From positions 1 through 64,000 of the forward strand of contig DAHVDN010000012.1 of assembly GCA_027313505.1 (NCBI GenBank): 64,000 nucleotides of DNA. The letters are read 5' to 3'. Under the pieces are notes generated by a model that was not told the DNA's origin, searched no databases, and saw only the letters and a list, made by a program, of their open reading frames with translations. The position numbers were made by a program, and so were the translations under genes. Positions 42,690 to 51,994 of this stretch are shown here, one piece after another (position 1 is the first letter of the stretch; each line of letters opens with the position of its first letter). Source of the stretch: Candidatus Dormiibacterota bacterium. GTDB lineage: Bacteria > Chloroflexota > Dormibacteria > Aeolococcales > Bog-877.

Positions 42690-43472
42690 ATGACGCCCGC
42701 CACCGGTGTCGAGCTGAAGGACCGAGTCGCCCTGGTGACCGGTGCCACCCGGGGGATTGGCTACGAGACCGCTCGCGCCCTCATCTCCCAGGGGTGTCGG
42801 GTGGCGATCTCAGCCCGCCGGGAGGCCGAGCTGGCGGAGGCGGCAGCTTCGCTGGGCGAGCTGGGCCGGCAAGCAGTTTTGCCGGTGCGGGCCCACGCCG
42901 GGGTGCTGGAGGATTCGGTGCGGCTGGTGGGGGAGGTGATGGAGGTCTATGGGCGGCTGGACATCCTGATCAATAATGCCGCTGCCAATCCCCATTTCGG
43001 GATGACCCTGGATGTCGAGCCGGGAGCCTGGGACAAGACTTTTGAGGTCAACCTTCGCGGACCACTCTTTCTCATCCGCGAGGCGCATCGGGTCTGGATG
43101 GGGGAACACGGCGGAGCCATAGTCAACGTGTCGAGTGTTGGCGGCGCCTCTCCGACGCCGGGGCTCGGGGTGTACGACATCACCAAGGCAGCTCTGAACA
43201 TGCTGACCAAGCAGCTGGCGATGGAGCTGGGTCAGGATCGGATAAGGGTGAACGCCGTCGCCCCGGGCGTGGTTCGTACAGCGTTCGCAGCACCCCTGGT
43301 CTCCAATCCTGCCATTCAACAAGCTACCGTCGAGCGCAATCCCCTTGGTAGATTCGCCGAGCCTCACGAGGTGGCAGAGGTGATCCTCTTCCTGGTTTCC
43401 GATCGAGCTTCGTATATCAACGGCGCCGTCATAGCCGTGGACGGCGGTCTGAGCTCCGGTCCCGGGCTCTGA
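42690..43472 (+). CDS. SDR family oxidoreductase
   Basis: This 260-aa classical SDR has TGATRGIG, Asn in INNAAANPH, Ser in VNVSSVGG and YDITK catalytic residues, with the terminal VDGG of FabG-like enzymes. It lies 7 bp after the first SDR. It probably oxidises a second hydroxyl or acts on a later intermediate. The two SDRs share only the common fold by eye, so this is not a recent duplication. Confidence 0.93.
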   Translation: MTPATGVELKDRVALVTGATRGIGYETARALISQGCRVAISARREAELAEAAASLGELGRQAVLPVRAHAGVLEDSVRLVGEVMEVYGRLDILINNAAANPHFGMTLDVEPGAWDKTFEVNLRGPLFLIREAHRVWMGEHGGAIVNVSSVGGASPTPGLGVYDITKAALNMLTKQLAMELGQDRIRVNAVAPGVVRTAFAAPLVSNPAIQQATVERNPLGRFAEPHEVAEVILFLVSDRASYINGAVIAVDGGLSSGPGL

Positions 43473-43544
43473 TGCCCCTGGGTCTGGGGACTCCAGGATT
43501 GGCCACCGCACAATGAATGAGGACTGAGTTTGTGGTCGCGACCA

Positions 43545-43573
43545 TTGCAGAATTCGCCATGGCCATCAATAAT
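43545..43573 (+). promoter_or_regulatory. Candidate promoter for the acyl-CoA dehydrogenase/ligase genes
   Basis: TTGCAG (43545-43550) and AATAAT (43568-43573) are 17 bp apart, each one to three bases from the sigma-70 consensus. The ribosome site and TTG start of the first dehydrogenase follow 70 bp downstream. Weak prediction. Confidence 0.35.
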
Positions 43574-43645
43574 CCGGAGCGCAAAGGAACCAGCTGGCCG
43601 AATGTTTATGCCAGCAGCCGAACAGGGGTTCACGGGAGGTGAAGG

Positions 43646-44785
43646 TTGGAGCTCAGGGACACCGCTGAGGAGTCGGCGTTTCGGGGAGCGCTGCGCGCTT
43701 GGATCGTAGCCACCCTCCCTCCGGAGCTGACCGGACTCGGAACTCGCCACGAGAGCCTGGAGCTCTTGCGCGAGTGGAGCCGCGCTCTGGCTGCGGCGGG
43801 TTATGCAGGCCTCACCTGGCCAAAGGAGTACGGCGGCGGTGGTGGGAAACACTCAGAGGAGGCGATAGTCCTTGAAGAGTTGGCCAGAGCCGACGCCCCT
43901 CAGCACGTCGGAGCGATCGGGCTGGGGATGGCTGGCCCAACCATCATGGTGCACGGCACAGATGAGCAAAAGAGCCAACACCTGCCCCGAATACTCGATG
44001 CCCGAGAGATCTGGTGCCAGGGTTTCTCGGAGCCGGGCGCCGGCTCTGACCTGGCGTCGTTGAGGACCCGGTCGGAGTTGCGCGGTGACACCTTCCTGGT
44101 TAACGGCCAGAAGGTGTGGTCCTCCTACGCTCACATCGCCGACTGGTGCATCCTAGTCACCCTCAGCGATCCGGATGCCCCGAGGTACCAAGGGCTGACC
44201 TACCTTCTGGTCGATATGCACTCGAAGGGGGTGGAGGTTCGGCCCCTTCGACAAATCACCGGTGACGCCGATTTCAACGAGATCTTCTTCACCGATGTCG
44301 AGGTCCCGGCCAGCAACGTTTTGGGGGCGGTGGGGAACGGCTGGCAGGTGGCGATGACCACCCTCCTGCACGAGAGGGCCACCCTCGGCTTCGCCCTCAC
44401 CGGCTTCTTGGACGGACACGTCCAGCGGCTGCTGCGGCTTGCGGCCGCCGAGCCGCAGCAGTCGGAGTCGTGGCTTGAGGAGATTGCCGCGGAGTGGGCG
44501 CAGCTTCAGGCGCTGAAGCTGACCGCATACCGCTCGCTGGGTCAGCTTGATCTGACCGGTATGCCGGGCCCGGAGGGTTCCGTAATTAAGCTGGCCTGGT
44601 CGGAGTCGAACCAGCGCGTTACCAAGCTTGCCCGTCAGCTGCTGGGACCGGAAGCGGTTCTCGACGACGGCTTCTGGCAGTATCAGCAGCTTCGCAGCCG
44701 AGCCAACACCATCGAGGCTGGAACCTCCGAGATTCTGCGCAACATCATTGCCGAGCGGGTGTTGAACCTGCCGAGGTCACGCTGA
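43646..44785 (+). CDS. Acyl-CoA dehydrogenase (catalytic-type subunit)
   Basis: This 379-aa flavoprotein introduces a 2,3-double bond in acyl-CoA. It has the three-domain ACAD order: N-terminal helical domain, central beta domain (GFSEPGAGSDLASL, WSSYAHIADW) and C-terminal helical domain ending TIEAGTSEILRNIIAERVL, where the Glu matches the catalytic base of the medium-chain enzyme. TTG 43646 follows GGGAGGTGAAGG. Its stop overlaps the start of a second ACAD by one nucleotide, so the pair may form a mixed tetramer. Confidence 0.93.
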   Translation: MELRDTAEESAFRGALRAWIVATLPPELTGLGTRHESLELLREWSRALAAAGYAGLTWPKEYGGGGGKHSEEAIVLEELARADAPQHVGAIGLGMAGPTIMVHGTDEQKSQHLPRILDAREIWCQGFSEPGAGSDLASLRTRSELRGDTFLVNGQKVWSSYAHIADWCILVTLSDPDAPRYQGLTYLLVDMHSKGVEVRPLRQITGDADFNEIFFTDVEVPASNVLGAVGNGWQVAMTTLLHERATLGFALTGFLDGHVQRLLRLAAAEPQQSESWLEEIAAEWAQLQALKLTAYRSLGQLDLTGMPGPEGSVIKLAWSESNQRVTKLARQLLGPEAVLDDGFWQYQQLRSRANTIEAGTSEILRNIIAERVLNLPRSR

Positions 44786-45840
44786 TGGACTTCACCTTTA
44801 CCCGGGAGCAACGGGAATTTCAGCAGCAGGCTCGCTCCTTCCTAGAGCACCGCTTTCCGCCGCAGGTGGTCGCTTCCCTGGCCGACTCCCAAGAGGGTTG
44901 GGACGTGGACTCATGGGAGGCGATTGCCAATCTCGGGTGGCTCGGAGTTTCCGTGCCGGAGAGTGAGGGTGGTGCCGGACTAACCTTCCTCGAGGAGGCG
45001 ATCCTTCTCGAGGAGTTCGGGCGTTGCCTGTACCCCGGCCCATTCATGTCCTCGATTGGGCTGGCGCGTCCGGCGATTCCGGCTGATCGGCTGGGGGGGT
45101 TGGCGGCGGGGCGCTCCCGCTGGTCCGTGGCCATGGCAGCCGGTTCGGAGCTGGTCCCTGACCTCGCCGCTGTGGATGCAGTGGTGGTCGAGCGGGAGCG
45201 GGAGCTATGGGTGGTCCCGGCATCGGCAGGGTTGGAGCGGTCAATCGATTCCACCCGCCCGATGGGGAGGCTCAGCGAAGTAGAGGGTGCGGAGCGCCTC
45301 GCGAGTGGAGAAGAGGCAGCCGAGCTTTCTGCCCAGCTGCGGATTCGCAAGGATGCGGCTCTGGCCGTGGAAGCCGTGGGAGTGGCCCAGCAGGTCCTCG
45401 AATGGGGCATCGAGCACGCGCGGACCAGAGAGCAGTTCGGCAGGCCGATAGGCTCCTACCAGGCGGTCTCCCATCCCCTAGTGGACAGCTTCGTGGAGCT
45501 TGAGTTGGCGCGCTCTTTGAGCTACTGGGCGGCCTGGTGCATCAGCGCGGGGCATGGCCAGTCCGAGGCCGCGGCGCGTGCCGCCTACGCCTCTGCGGTG
45601 GAAGCGACGGTTGGCACCTGTGAGCGAGTCATCCAGGTGCATGGCGGGATGGGCTTCACCTGGGCTAGTCCATTTCACAGGTATTACAAGCGGGCTCTTT
45701 GGATCGAGTATTTTGGGGGATCCCCGGCGATGCATCGAAGGGATTTGGCCCGAACTTTGATGACTGATGCCGGCGCTCAGAGCCCGGACCGCGGGCGGCA
45801 GGCCACCACCGCTAAAGGAGGTTCGCGTCCATGGGCATGA
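44785..45840 (+). CDS. Acyl-CoA dehydrogenase (non-catalytic-type partner)
   Basis: The 351-aa protein is a shorter ACAD with a normal N-terminal domain (TREQREFQQQARSFLEHRF) and C-terminal FAD segment TREQFGRPIGSYQAVSHPLVD and QVHGGMGFTWASPFH. The EAGTSE motif with the catalytic Glu is absent; this region instead ends in a partner-type sequence. In heteromeric actinobacterial ACADs one subunit carries the catalytic Glu and its partner contributes FAD contacts, so a complex with the upstream gene is likely. Overlaps the ligase start by 10 bp. Confidence 0.9.
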   Translation: MDFTFTREQREFQQQARSFLEHRFPPQVVASLADSQEGWDVDSWEAIANLGWLGVSVPESEGGAGLTFLEEAILLEEFGRCLYPGPFMSSIGLARPAIPADRLGGLAAGRSRWSVAMAAGSELVPDLAAVDAVVVERERELWVVPASAGLERSIDSTRPMGRLSEVEGAERLASGEEAAELSAQLRIRKDAALAVEAVGVAQQVLEWGIEHARTREQFGRPIGSYQAVSHPLVDSFVELELARSLSYWAAWCISAGHGQSEAAARAAYASAVEATVGTCERVIQVHGGMGFTWASPFHRYYKRALWIEYFGGSPAMHRRDLARTLMTDAGAQSPDRGRQATTAKGGSRPWA

Positions 45841-47453
45841 TGAAGGTCTCGCTCAATAGCTGGTTGATGTTCGACCACGCCGAACGGTACTTCCCAGATA
45901 CCGAGATCGTGACCCAGGTTGGTCCTGGGCTTCGCCACCGGTACACCTACCGGGAGTTCAGCCACCGAACGCAGCAGCTGATGCACGCGCTGGACTATCT
46001 GGGGCTTGATCAAGGGACTCATCTGGCGACCCTCGCCTGGAATGGCTATCGACATCTGGAGTGCTACTTCGCGATACCGTGCACGGGCAGGGTCCTCCAC
46101 ACCCTCAACCCCAGGCTCCCCACACCGGACTTGGAATTCATCATCACCGAGGCCGACGACCAGGTGATCTTTGTCGACGAGAGTCTCCTGCCGGTCCTGG
46201 AGAGGGTCGGGAATTCCCTGGCCGGGGTCAGGCAGATCGTGGTCTTCGCCGAAGGAGTCCCGGAGAGCTCGCTACCGAATTTGGTCAGCTATGAGCAGTT
46301 GCTCTCGGGCCATCCCACCAGGTATCCGCGCCGGGAGATTGAGGAGGAGACCGTCCTGGGAATCTGCTACACCTCGGGGACCACCGGCCGGCCCAAGGGG
46401 GTCGAGTACACCCACCGCTCGACCTACCTTCACGCGCTGACAACCACCTCGGGGGCAGCGACCGGGCTGGGCCCACAGGATGCCGGCCTGGCGGTCGTGC
46501 CGATGTTCCATGTGAATGCGTGGGGGGCTCCTTTCGCCTCCACCATGGTCGGCGCCAAGCAGGTGTTCACCGGACCATTCATGGACCCCTCCAGCATTGT
46601 CAGCCTGATGGTCGATGAAGAGGTCACGATAGCTTTGGGGGTACCCACGATTTGGGCTGGCGTCGCCGAGGAGCTGACTCGTCAGCAGGTCAAGCTGCCC
46701 CATCTCCGCTTCGTCATGGCGGGTGGAAGCCAGCCCCCGATGGCCCTCATAGAGCGCTATGAGAAGGAGTTCGGGATCACCCTTGTCCAGGGGTGGGGGA
46801 TGACCGAGACCTCCCCGGTGGCCGCTCTGGCGTGGCCCAAGGAGAGGATGCGGGCCTGGGACGCCGATCGGGTGAGAGCGGAGGTTCGCATCAAGGCGGG
46901 TTTGCCGCTGCCGGGGATCGACGTCAAGATCGTCGGCGAAAACGATGAGGAGCTCCCATCTGATGGAAGCTCGGTCGGCGAGCTTCTGGTCAGAGGCCCC
47001 TGGGTAATCGACTCCTACCGGGGCGGGGCGACTCCGGAGCGCTTCACCGATGACGGCTGGTTCAGGACCGGAGATGTGGCATCGATGTCTCCCGAGGGTT
47101 ACTTTGTGATCGTTGACAGGACCAAGGACCTCATCAAGTCCGGGGGGGAGTGGATCTCGTCGGTCGACATGGAGGGCGACATCATGGCGATGTCCGGGGT
47201 GCTCGAAGCAGCCGTAGTCGCCATTCCGGATGAGAAGTGGCAGGAACGGCCGCTGGCGGCAGTAGTCCCGCGGCCCGGAGCGGAGATCTCCTTGGACCAG
47301 GTCCGCAGCCACCTTCTGGAGAGGGGCTGGGAGAAGTGGCAACTCCCGGACCGGCTGGAGCTCCTGGATTCGGTCCCCAAGACCGGTGTCGGCAAGTTTG
47401 ATAAGAAGGTGCTTCGCTCGCGGTACGGAGCTTCCAGTCCGCCACCCGCCTAG
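45831..47453 (+). CDS. Long/medium-chain acyl-CoA ligase (AMP-binding)
   Basis: The 540-aa enzyme activates carboxylic acids to CoA thioesters. Motifs in order are YTSGTTGRPKGVEYTHRS (P-loop-like), GWGMTETSP, DGWFRTGDVASMSPEGYFVIVDRTKDLIKSGGEWIS and PKTGVGKFDKKVLR with the catalytic Lys. It resembles medium/long-chain ligases of the AlkK type. ATG 45831 follows AAAGGAGG by 10 nt. It should feed the catabolic cluster upstream on the same strand. The substrate is not determined. Confidence 0.94.
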   Translation: MGMMKVSLNSWLMFDHAERYFPDTEIVTQVGPGLRHRYTYREFSHRTQQLMHALDYLGLDQGTHLATLAWNGYRHLECYFAIPCTGRVLHTLNPRLPTPDLEFIITEADDQVIFVDESLLPVLERVGNSLAGVRQIVVFAEGVPESSLPNLVSYEQLLSGHPTRYPRREIEEETVLGICYTSGTTGRPKGVEYTHRSTYLHALTTTSGAATGLGPQDAGLAVVPMFHVNAWGAPFASTMVGAKQVFTGPFMDPSSIVSLMVDEEVTIALGVPTIWAGVAEELTRQQVKLPHLRFVMAGGSQPPMALIERYEKEFGITLVQGWGMTETSPVAALAWPKERMRAWDADRVRAEVRIKAGLPLPGIDVKIVGENDEELPSDGSSVGELLVRGPWVIDSYRGGATPERFTDDGWFRTGDVASMSPEGYFVIVDRTKDLIKSGGEWISSVDMEGDIMAMSGVLEAAVVAIPDEKWQERPLAAVVPRPGAEISLDQVRSHLLERGWEKWQLPDRLELLDSVPKTGVGKFDKKVLRSRYGASSPPPA

Positions 47454-47587
47454 GCGTCGCCACCCTGTGGTCGTGCGGCAGCCACTCTTGGTACTTAGGA
47501 TTGCGTTGGGCCGATAGGGGCCCAACCGGTGTCGGCTGGCCGCTGTGCATCCGCTCAAGCCAGAAGCCCAGTCGAAGGAGAGATGGC

Positions 47588-48811
47588 TTGGAAGTCACCG
47601 AGCCCGTGGAGGGACCGCTGCGCCGGCCAACAGCTCAGTCACTGCGTCTCCTGGCCGCCCTGGCCACAGCCCTCTCCTACCGGATAGAGGAGATCACAGA
47701 CCGCACCGTGGAGGCGATCTGCGAGCGGGAGGAGGGCTATCGGGAGGGCCGCCTGGTGCCGATGGAGGAGCTCAGGCGCTCCGTTCGTGACAGCCTGGCA
47801 GAGTACCTTGGGGTTCTTACCCGTCTCCCCGGGGGGGAGGAGCCGTCCCGAGACCAGGCATGGGCTGTCGGGCGCAGCCGGGCCGAGCTCGGAGTTCCGC
47901 TGGAAAGTGTCCTGCGGGCCTATCGTCTCGGCGGCAGCGTGATTTGGGATGAACTCTTGGATGAAGCTCGCCGGAGACCGGAACGGCCCACCGATGATCT
48001 CATGGAGGCTGCGGCCCTGGTTTGGCAGATGACCGACGAGCTTTCGGCAGCGGTGGGCGTTGCCTACAGGCACTCCGAGGCCGGGCTCATCAGCAGGGAT
48101 CGCAACCGACGCGACGGCCTCCTGCAGGGGCTGCTGAACGGTGTCGCCACTGAACGCGACCTGGTCTTCGCTGCCGAAACTCTCGGCCTGCCGGAGCTTG
48201 GCCCCTACCTGGTCGCGGTGGTCGAGCCGCCGCCAGGTGGCGACCAGGTCACCCGTCAGCTGGCGGTTTTCAACATCCCCTCGGCCTGGCTGACGCAGGG
48301 GGACCGCCAGATTGGCTTGCTTTCGTCCACCCACGGCGGAAGCGACCTGGTGCAACGTTGTCTCAGCAGGGTCGTGCCGATCAGGGCTGGAATGAGTCCG
48401 GAGGTTGGCTCTCTGGCAGACGTCGGAGGCGCCTACAGGCAAGCAGAGCTGGCCCTGCGGTCAATTCCGGCTCACCGCCATGCCGTGGTGACCCTCGACG
48501 AGCGGCTTTCGGCAGCGCTCCTGGTTTCGTCCCCAGATTTGGCACGCCGCCTGGCGGACAGAGTCCTGGGCAGGCTGCTGGAGATCGACCGCGGAGAACG
48601 CAGGACACTGTTGAGGACTCTGCGGCTGTTTCTGGCCGGCGACGGTTCGGTGGTTCAGGTGGCGCTGCAGGTGCCCTGTCATCGGAACACAGTGCTCAAC
48701 CGTCTCAACCGGATCCACGAGCTTACCGGCTTCGACCCCACAACTCCGTCCGGGGTCACCGACCTGACAATGGCGCTGGAGGCCGCCGAGCTACTCTCAC
48801 TTTTCGGCTGA
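47588..48811 (+). CDS. PucR-family (CdaR-like) transcriptional regulator
   Basis: The 407-aa protein has an N-terminal helical sensory region (LATALSYRIEEITDRTVEAICEREEGYREG, then a regulator-type VGRSRAELGVPLESVLRAYRLGG), and a PucR C-terminal helix-turn-helix (VALQVPCHRNTVLNRLNRIHELTGFDPTTPSGVTDLTMALEAAELL). Such regulators often activate adjacent catabolic genes, so the acyl-CoA cluster is the probable target. TTG 47588 follows GAAGGAG by about 8 nt; the longer frame from 47501 has no ribosome site. Confidence 0.9.
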   Translation: MEVTEPVEGPLRRPTAQSLRLLAALATALSYRIEEITDRTVEAICEREEGYREGRLVPMEELRRSVRDSLAEYLGVLTRLPGGEEPSRDQAWAVGRSRAELGVPLESVLRAYRLGGSVIWDELLDEARRRPERPTDDLMEAAALVWQMTDELSAAVGVAYRHSEAGLISRDRNRRDGLLQGLLNGVATERDLVFAAETLGLPELGPYLVAVVEPPPGGDQVTRQLAVFNIPSAWLTQGDRQIGLLSSTHGGSDLVQRCLSRVVPIRAGMSPEVGSLADVGGAYRQAELALRSIPAHRHAVVTLDERLSAALLVSSPDLARRLADRVLGRLLEIDRGERRTLLRTLRLFLAGDGSVVQVALQVPCHRNTVLNRLNRIHELTGFDPTTPSGVTDLTMALEAAELLSLFG

Positions 48812-48871
48812 ACTGAAGCCAGGACCGAGCCGGATGGGTGGTGGTGGTTGCCCCGCCACTGAAAAGCTGGG

Positions 48872-50170
48872 CTACGGTCTGGCCGATCCCCTACCCTGAG
48901 GTCTGCCGGCAGGATGCCCCCAGGGTCGCTGGGATCGGCCCGCCGGGACGGGTCGGGCTCCTTGATGCCGCACCGGACGGTCCGGTCTCAGCCCCTGTCG
49001 TTGCCCTCGGCTTCCATGGTCGAGAGAGCCTGCCACGAAGTGCATGTCTCCGGTGGTCAGCAGCCGCGAAGCGTCCACGAACTGGAGCTCCGGCGCTCCC
49101 GACCGGCGGAGCTTGCGCCACTTCTCACCGTCGTCCTCGCAGAGGAAGGTAAGGGCTCTGCCCTTGGCGCCGTTTCGTGCGGTTCGCCCCACTCGGTGGG
49201 TGAGCCATTGGGCGGTGTCCGGTAGCTCGTAGTTCACCACCAGGGTCACGTCTCGCACATCGATGCCCCTGGCGGCGACGTTGGTGGCCACCAGGACCTG
49301 TGACTCCCGGCGCCGGAAGGAGGCGATGGCGCGATCTCGCGCCGCCTGAGACAGGTTCCCCTGCAACTCTGCGGTAGCGTGGCCCAGGACAGTCAGGTCG
49401 TGGGCCAGCTTCCGGGCGCCGTGCTTGGTGCGATGGAAGACGATCGTAGACGCAGACTGCTTGAGCAGCTGGCTCAGAAAGTCCACCTTCTGCGCTCTCG
49501 GAACCGATACCAGGCCGTGCTCGAGGTCAGATTCCTCATTAGGAGCCACCGCGATCCGTTCCGGGTCCACCAGGTGCTTGCGGGCCATCTTGGCGACCCA
49601 CTCCGGCATGGTCGCGGATGCCAGCACCGTTTGCCGCTTGGCGCTGCTGATCCGCTGGTTGGTGCGATCGGTAAGGCTCTCGACGTCCTTGGCGAAGCCC
49701 GCGTCCAGCATCTCGTCGGCTTCGTCGAGAACCAGGTATTCGATGGCGCCGAGCCTGGCGGCTCCCCTTTGGGCCATGTCCACCAGCCGTCCGGGACAGC
49801 CAATGATCACGTCGGCTGTCCGTAGCTGGTTGGTCTGACCACCATAGCCGACCCCGCCGTAGACCAAGGCCACTCTGAGCCTCGGATCCAGCTGGTTGAG
49901 CACCGCCCCGATCTGGGTTGCGAGTTCGCGGGTCGGGGTGATGATCAAAGCGCGCGGGGCGCCGGTACCGTGCCCTCCCAACTTCTCCGATAGGGGAATG
50001 AGGAATGCCAGCGTCTTTCCCGAGCCGGTCGGGGATTGGATGACGCAGTCCCGGCCAGCGATCAGGATGGGTAAGGCACCCTCCTGCACCGGGGTCGGCG
50101 TATTGAGGCGCTGTCGCGCCAGATTCTCAAGGGTGCGCGCACGCACACCCAACTCAGCAAATGTTGTCAA
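48872..50170 (-). CDS. DEAD-box RNA helicase
   Basis: The 432-aa protein carries all core helicase motifs: Q motif region (TPTPVQEGALP), SPTGSGKT (I), PTRELA (Ia), VLDEADEML (II, DEAD), SATMPEW (III), VATNVAARGIDV (V) and HRVGRTARNGAKG (VI). The C-terminal 45 residues are Arg/Gly/Pro-rich and probably form an RNA-binding tail, or are low-complexity from GC bias. TTG 50170 follows GGGGA; TTG 50197 is an alternative. It may unwind structured RNA in cold or ribosome assembly. Convergent with the PucR gene. Confidence 0.93.
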   Translation of the reverse strand: MTTFAELGVRARTLENLARQRLNTPTPVQEGALPILIAGRDCVIQSPTGSGKTLAFLIPLSEKLGGHGTGAPRALIITPTRELATQIGAVLNQLDPRLRVALVYGGVGYGGQTNQLRTADVIIGCPGRLVDMAQRGAARLGAIEYLVLDEADEMLDAGFAKDVESLTDRTNQRISSAKRQTVLASATMPEWVAKMARKHLVDPERIAVAPNEESDLEHGLVSVPRAQKVDFLSQLLKQSASTIVFHRTKHGARKLAHDLTVLGHATAELQGNLSQAARDRAIASFRRRESQVLVATNVAARGIDVRDVTLVVNYELPDTAQWLTHRVGRTARNGAKGRALTFLCEDDGEKWRKLRRSGAPELQFVDASRLLTTGDMHFVAGSLDHGSRGQRQGLRPDRPVRHQGARPVPAGRSQRPWGHPAGRPQGRGSARP

Positions 50171-50365
50171 CTTGGTGTCCCCGGGCAAACAGCCCAAAAT
50201 CGCCCTCGCCGGCTTCGAAATTCATGCTTCTCGAGGACGCCGCCGAATCAGCGGGGCGAGGTATCACCAAGAGGCTGTAGCAGCCTTATTGCAACTACGG
50301 GAACCAGAATAGCATCTAAGGGGGAAGGACGTTGCCGGGTGCGGTGGGCAGCTGCCCTCCATGGG

Positions 50366-51247
50366 TCACCATGCCCGGACCTCTGCAGAAGTAGCCCCAC
50401 GCGCGACAGTGGACAGGCGCATTGCGACGGCCAGCCCGATGAGCTCCAAGCTTAGAGCGGCAGCTCCGCGTAAACCTACAGCCTCACCATGGCCTATCAG
50501 AAGGCCCGGACTGAAGAGTTCAGCCTTGGCGAAGGGGAGGCCCACTACGACGTTGTAGGCGTAAAAGAAGATCAATGCGGCATTGGTCACAATCGCGGCC
50601 TGGAGATACCCTTGACGAGGGCGAGCGATCATGAGCACAGCGAGGCTCGCTTGAATAATGCCGAAGGCCGCGGTACCTAGACCGAGAAGCAAAGTCTGGC
50701 CGAGGTGCTCTCCGATGATCGCGAAGTGAATCCAGGCCGCGCTGCCGAGACTGCCGGCCAGCGCCAGGCGAGGCCAGGTCCCCGCTGGCAGACGTGAAGC
50801 TCCAGGCTTGAGGGTTAGCATGCCAGCAGCGAGCAGCAATCCGCCGGTCGCGGCCACGAAGGATCCGGGGCCAACCTGAGGCATTGCCAGAGGCCGCAGG
50901 ACCCCCGGCGCCATGGAAAAGTGCACTATGCGCCAAGCGTCGAACAGCCCCACCGTAGTGACGACGAGCGCGAGGAACAGGGCTAGGCGACGCAGAGGCG
51001 CTGGTCGTCCGGTCCTGAGGAAGAGGGCAATCAGAAGTAGTGCCGCAGTCCCGATACCTAACAGGTAGAAGCCATCGGCGCCCATGCCGTTGACGCTCGA
51101 TAGCCCGTTGAACAACGTCACCCAAGGGAGTAGCACCCCGGCCACCGTGGTGATCGCGCCTAGCACGACGGCAAAGAGTCCCAAGGCATCTCTTGGGGCT
51201 GTCGGTGACGCTGTGCATCCGTTGACGCTTGAGTTGAGTTCGACCAT
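50366..51247 (-). CDS. Polytopic membrane protein, function unknown
   Basis: The 293-aa product has about eight hydrophobic helices (first near residue 22 after a polar N-terminus). It has no recognised signature. ATG 51247 follows GGAGGG by 8 nt, which decides it over ATG 51262 and 51280. It lies downstream of a secreted-protein gene on the same strand, separated from it by a strong hairpin (51298-51326), so the two may share partial read-through. Confidence 0.8.
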   Translation of the reverse strand: MVELNSSVNGCTASPTAPRDALGLFAVVLGAITTVAGVLLPWVTLFNGLSSVNGMGADGFYLLGIGTAALLLIALFLRTGRPAPLRRLALFLALVVTTVGLFDAWRIVHFSMAPGVLRPLAMPQVGPGSFVAATGGLLLAAGMLTLKPGASRLPAGTWPRLALAGSLGSAAWIHFAIIGEHLGQTLLLGLGTAAFGIIQASLAVLMIARPRQGYLQAAIVTNAALIFFYAYNVVVGLPFAKAELFSPGLLIGHGEAVGLRGAAALSLELIGLAVAMRLSTVARGATSAEVRAW

Positions 51248-51297
51248 TCGTGAGCCCTCCATGCCAAATTTCAGCAACACACCGCACAGGAACCCGG

Positions 51298-51326
51298 TGA
51301 GGCGGCCGTTCGAGACGGCCGCCTCA
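51298..51326 (-). terminator. Hairpin after the secreted-protein gene
   Basis: The arms TGAGGCGGCCGT (51298-51309) and ACGGCCGCCTCA (51315-51326) pair perfectly over 12 bp with a 5-nt loop. There is no long U-run on the minus strand. It follows the stop at 51344 and likely terminates or attenuates transcription before the next gene at 51247. Confidence 0.65.
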
Positions 51327-51343
51327 TTGGTCCCTAGCGGAAG

Positions 51344-51994
51344 TCAGTGCCCGACCACGTTGAAGAAGAGGAAGAGGTTCGACTGGATCGAAGCGGAGAC
51401 GGTACCTGCCGACTGCATTGCGTGCAAGGTGACCAAGCTCGCCCCACCGGTCAGCTGAGCCCACGCCTGCTCATTGGGCACCGCGACTACTTCAATCTTC
51501 CACCATCCACCACCAGTACCGTCGAGAATGTGACTGTGGGCTGGCAGGGAAATGTCCCCGTATCCAGCCCCGAAGACGGGGGACAGGTCGAGGGTGGTCG
51601 GGTGGTTCACGCAGAAGCCCACGGTGTCGCACTGGGGCGTCGGGCTGGGGTTGCTGAACAGAGGAACGATGACGTAGAGGACCTGCATGTTAGCTATGCT
51701 CTGCCCGTTAGGTCCCTGGGTTGCGGCGACTCCAACCTCGCAACCGCTGCTCGATGCCGCAATGTAGCTCCCGCTCTGTCCGCAGAAGAAGTCGCGCGGG
51801 TACTGTATTTGAACGGTGGTCCCATTGACATAGGCTGCCGTTGTCGCCTGGGACACCGGCACCGTTGTCGAGGGGCCACCGCCGGCGGCGAGGGCTGTAC
51901 CGCCGACGAATAGAGCCGACAGTCCGAAGGTTGCGATTGCGAGCGCCGCTCCCAGCACTCTTGGTCTCTGCTGGAACGCCTGGTAGATGCGCAT
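51344..51994 (-). CDS. Secreted protein of unknown function
   Basis: The 216-aa product has a clear signal peptide: basic MRIYQAFQQRPR, then a hydrophobic core, with probable cleavage near ALA-AGGGPS (residues 35-38). The mature part is Ser/Thr/Gly/Pro-rich with four cysteines (FCGQS, SGCEV, PQCDT, FCVNH) that could form two disulfides. No family recognised. ATG 51994 follows GGAGGG by about 10 nt. Composition suggests an extracellular or envelope-attached protein. Confidence 0.82.
   Translation of the reverse strand: MRIYQAFQQRPRVLGAALAIATFGLSALFVGGTALAAGGGPSTTVPVSQATTAAYVNGTTVQIQYPRDFFCGQSGSYIAASSSGCEVGVAATQGPNGQSIANMQVLYVIVPLFSNPSPTPQCDTVGFCVNHPTTLDLSPVFGAGYGDISLPAHSHILDGTGGGWWKIEVVAVPNEQAWAQLTGGASLVTLHAMQSAGTVSASIQSNLFLFFNVVGH

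Noticed and set aside
48891-49121. Alternative frames at the end of the DEAD-box helicase suggesting a frameshift
   Set aside because: The Arg/Gly/Pro-rich tail is common in DEAD-box proteins and the other frames show nothing more convincing; left as one intact gene.
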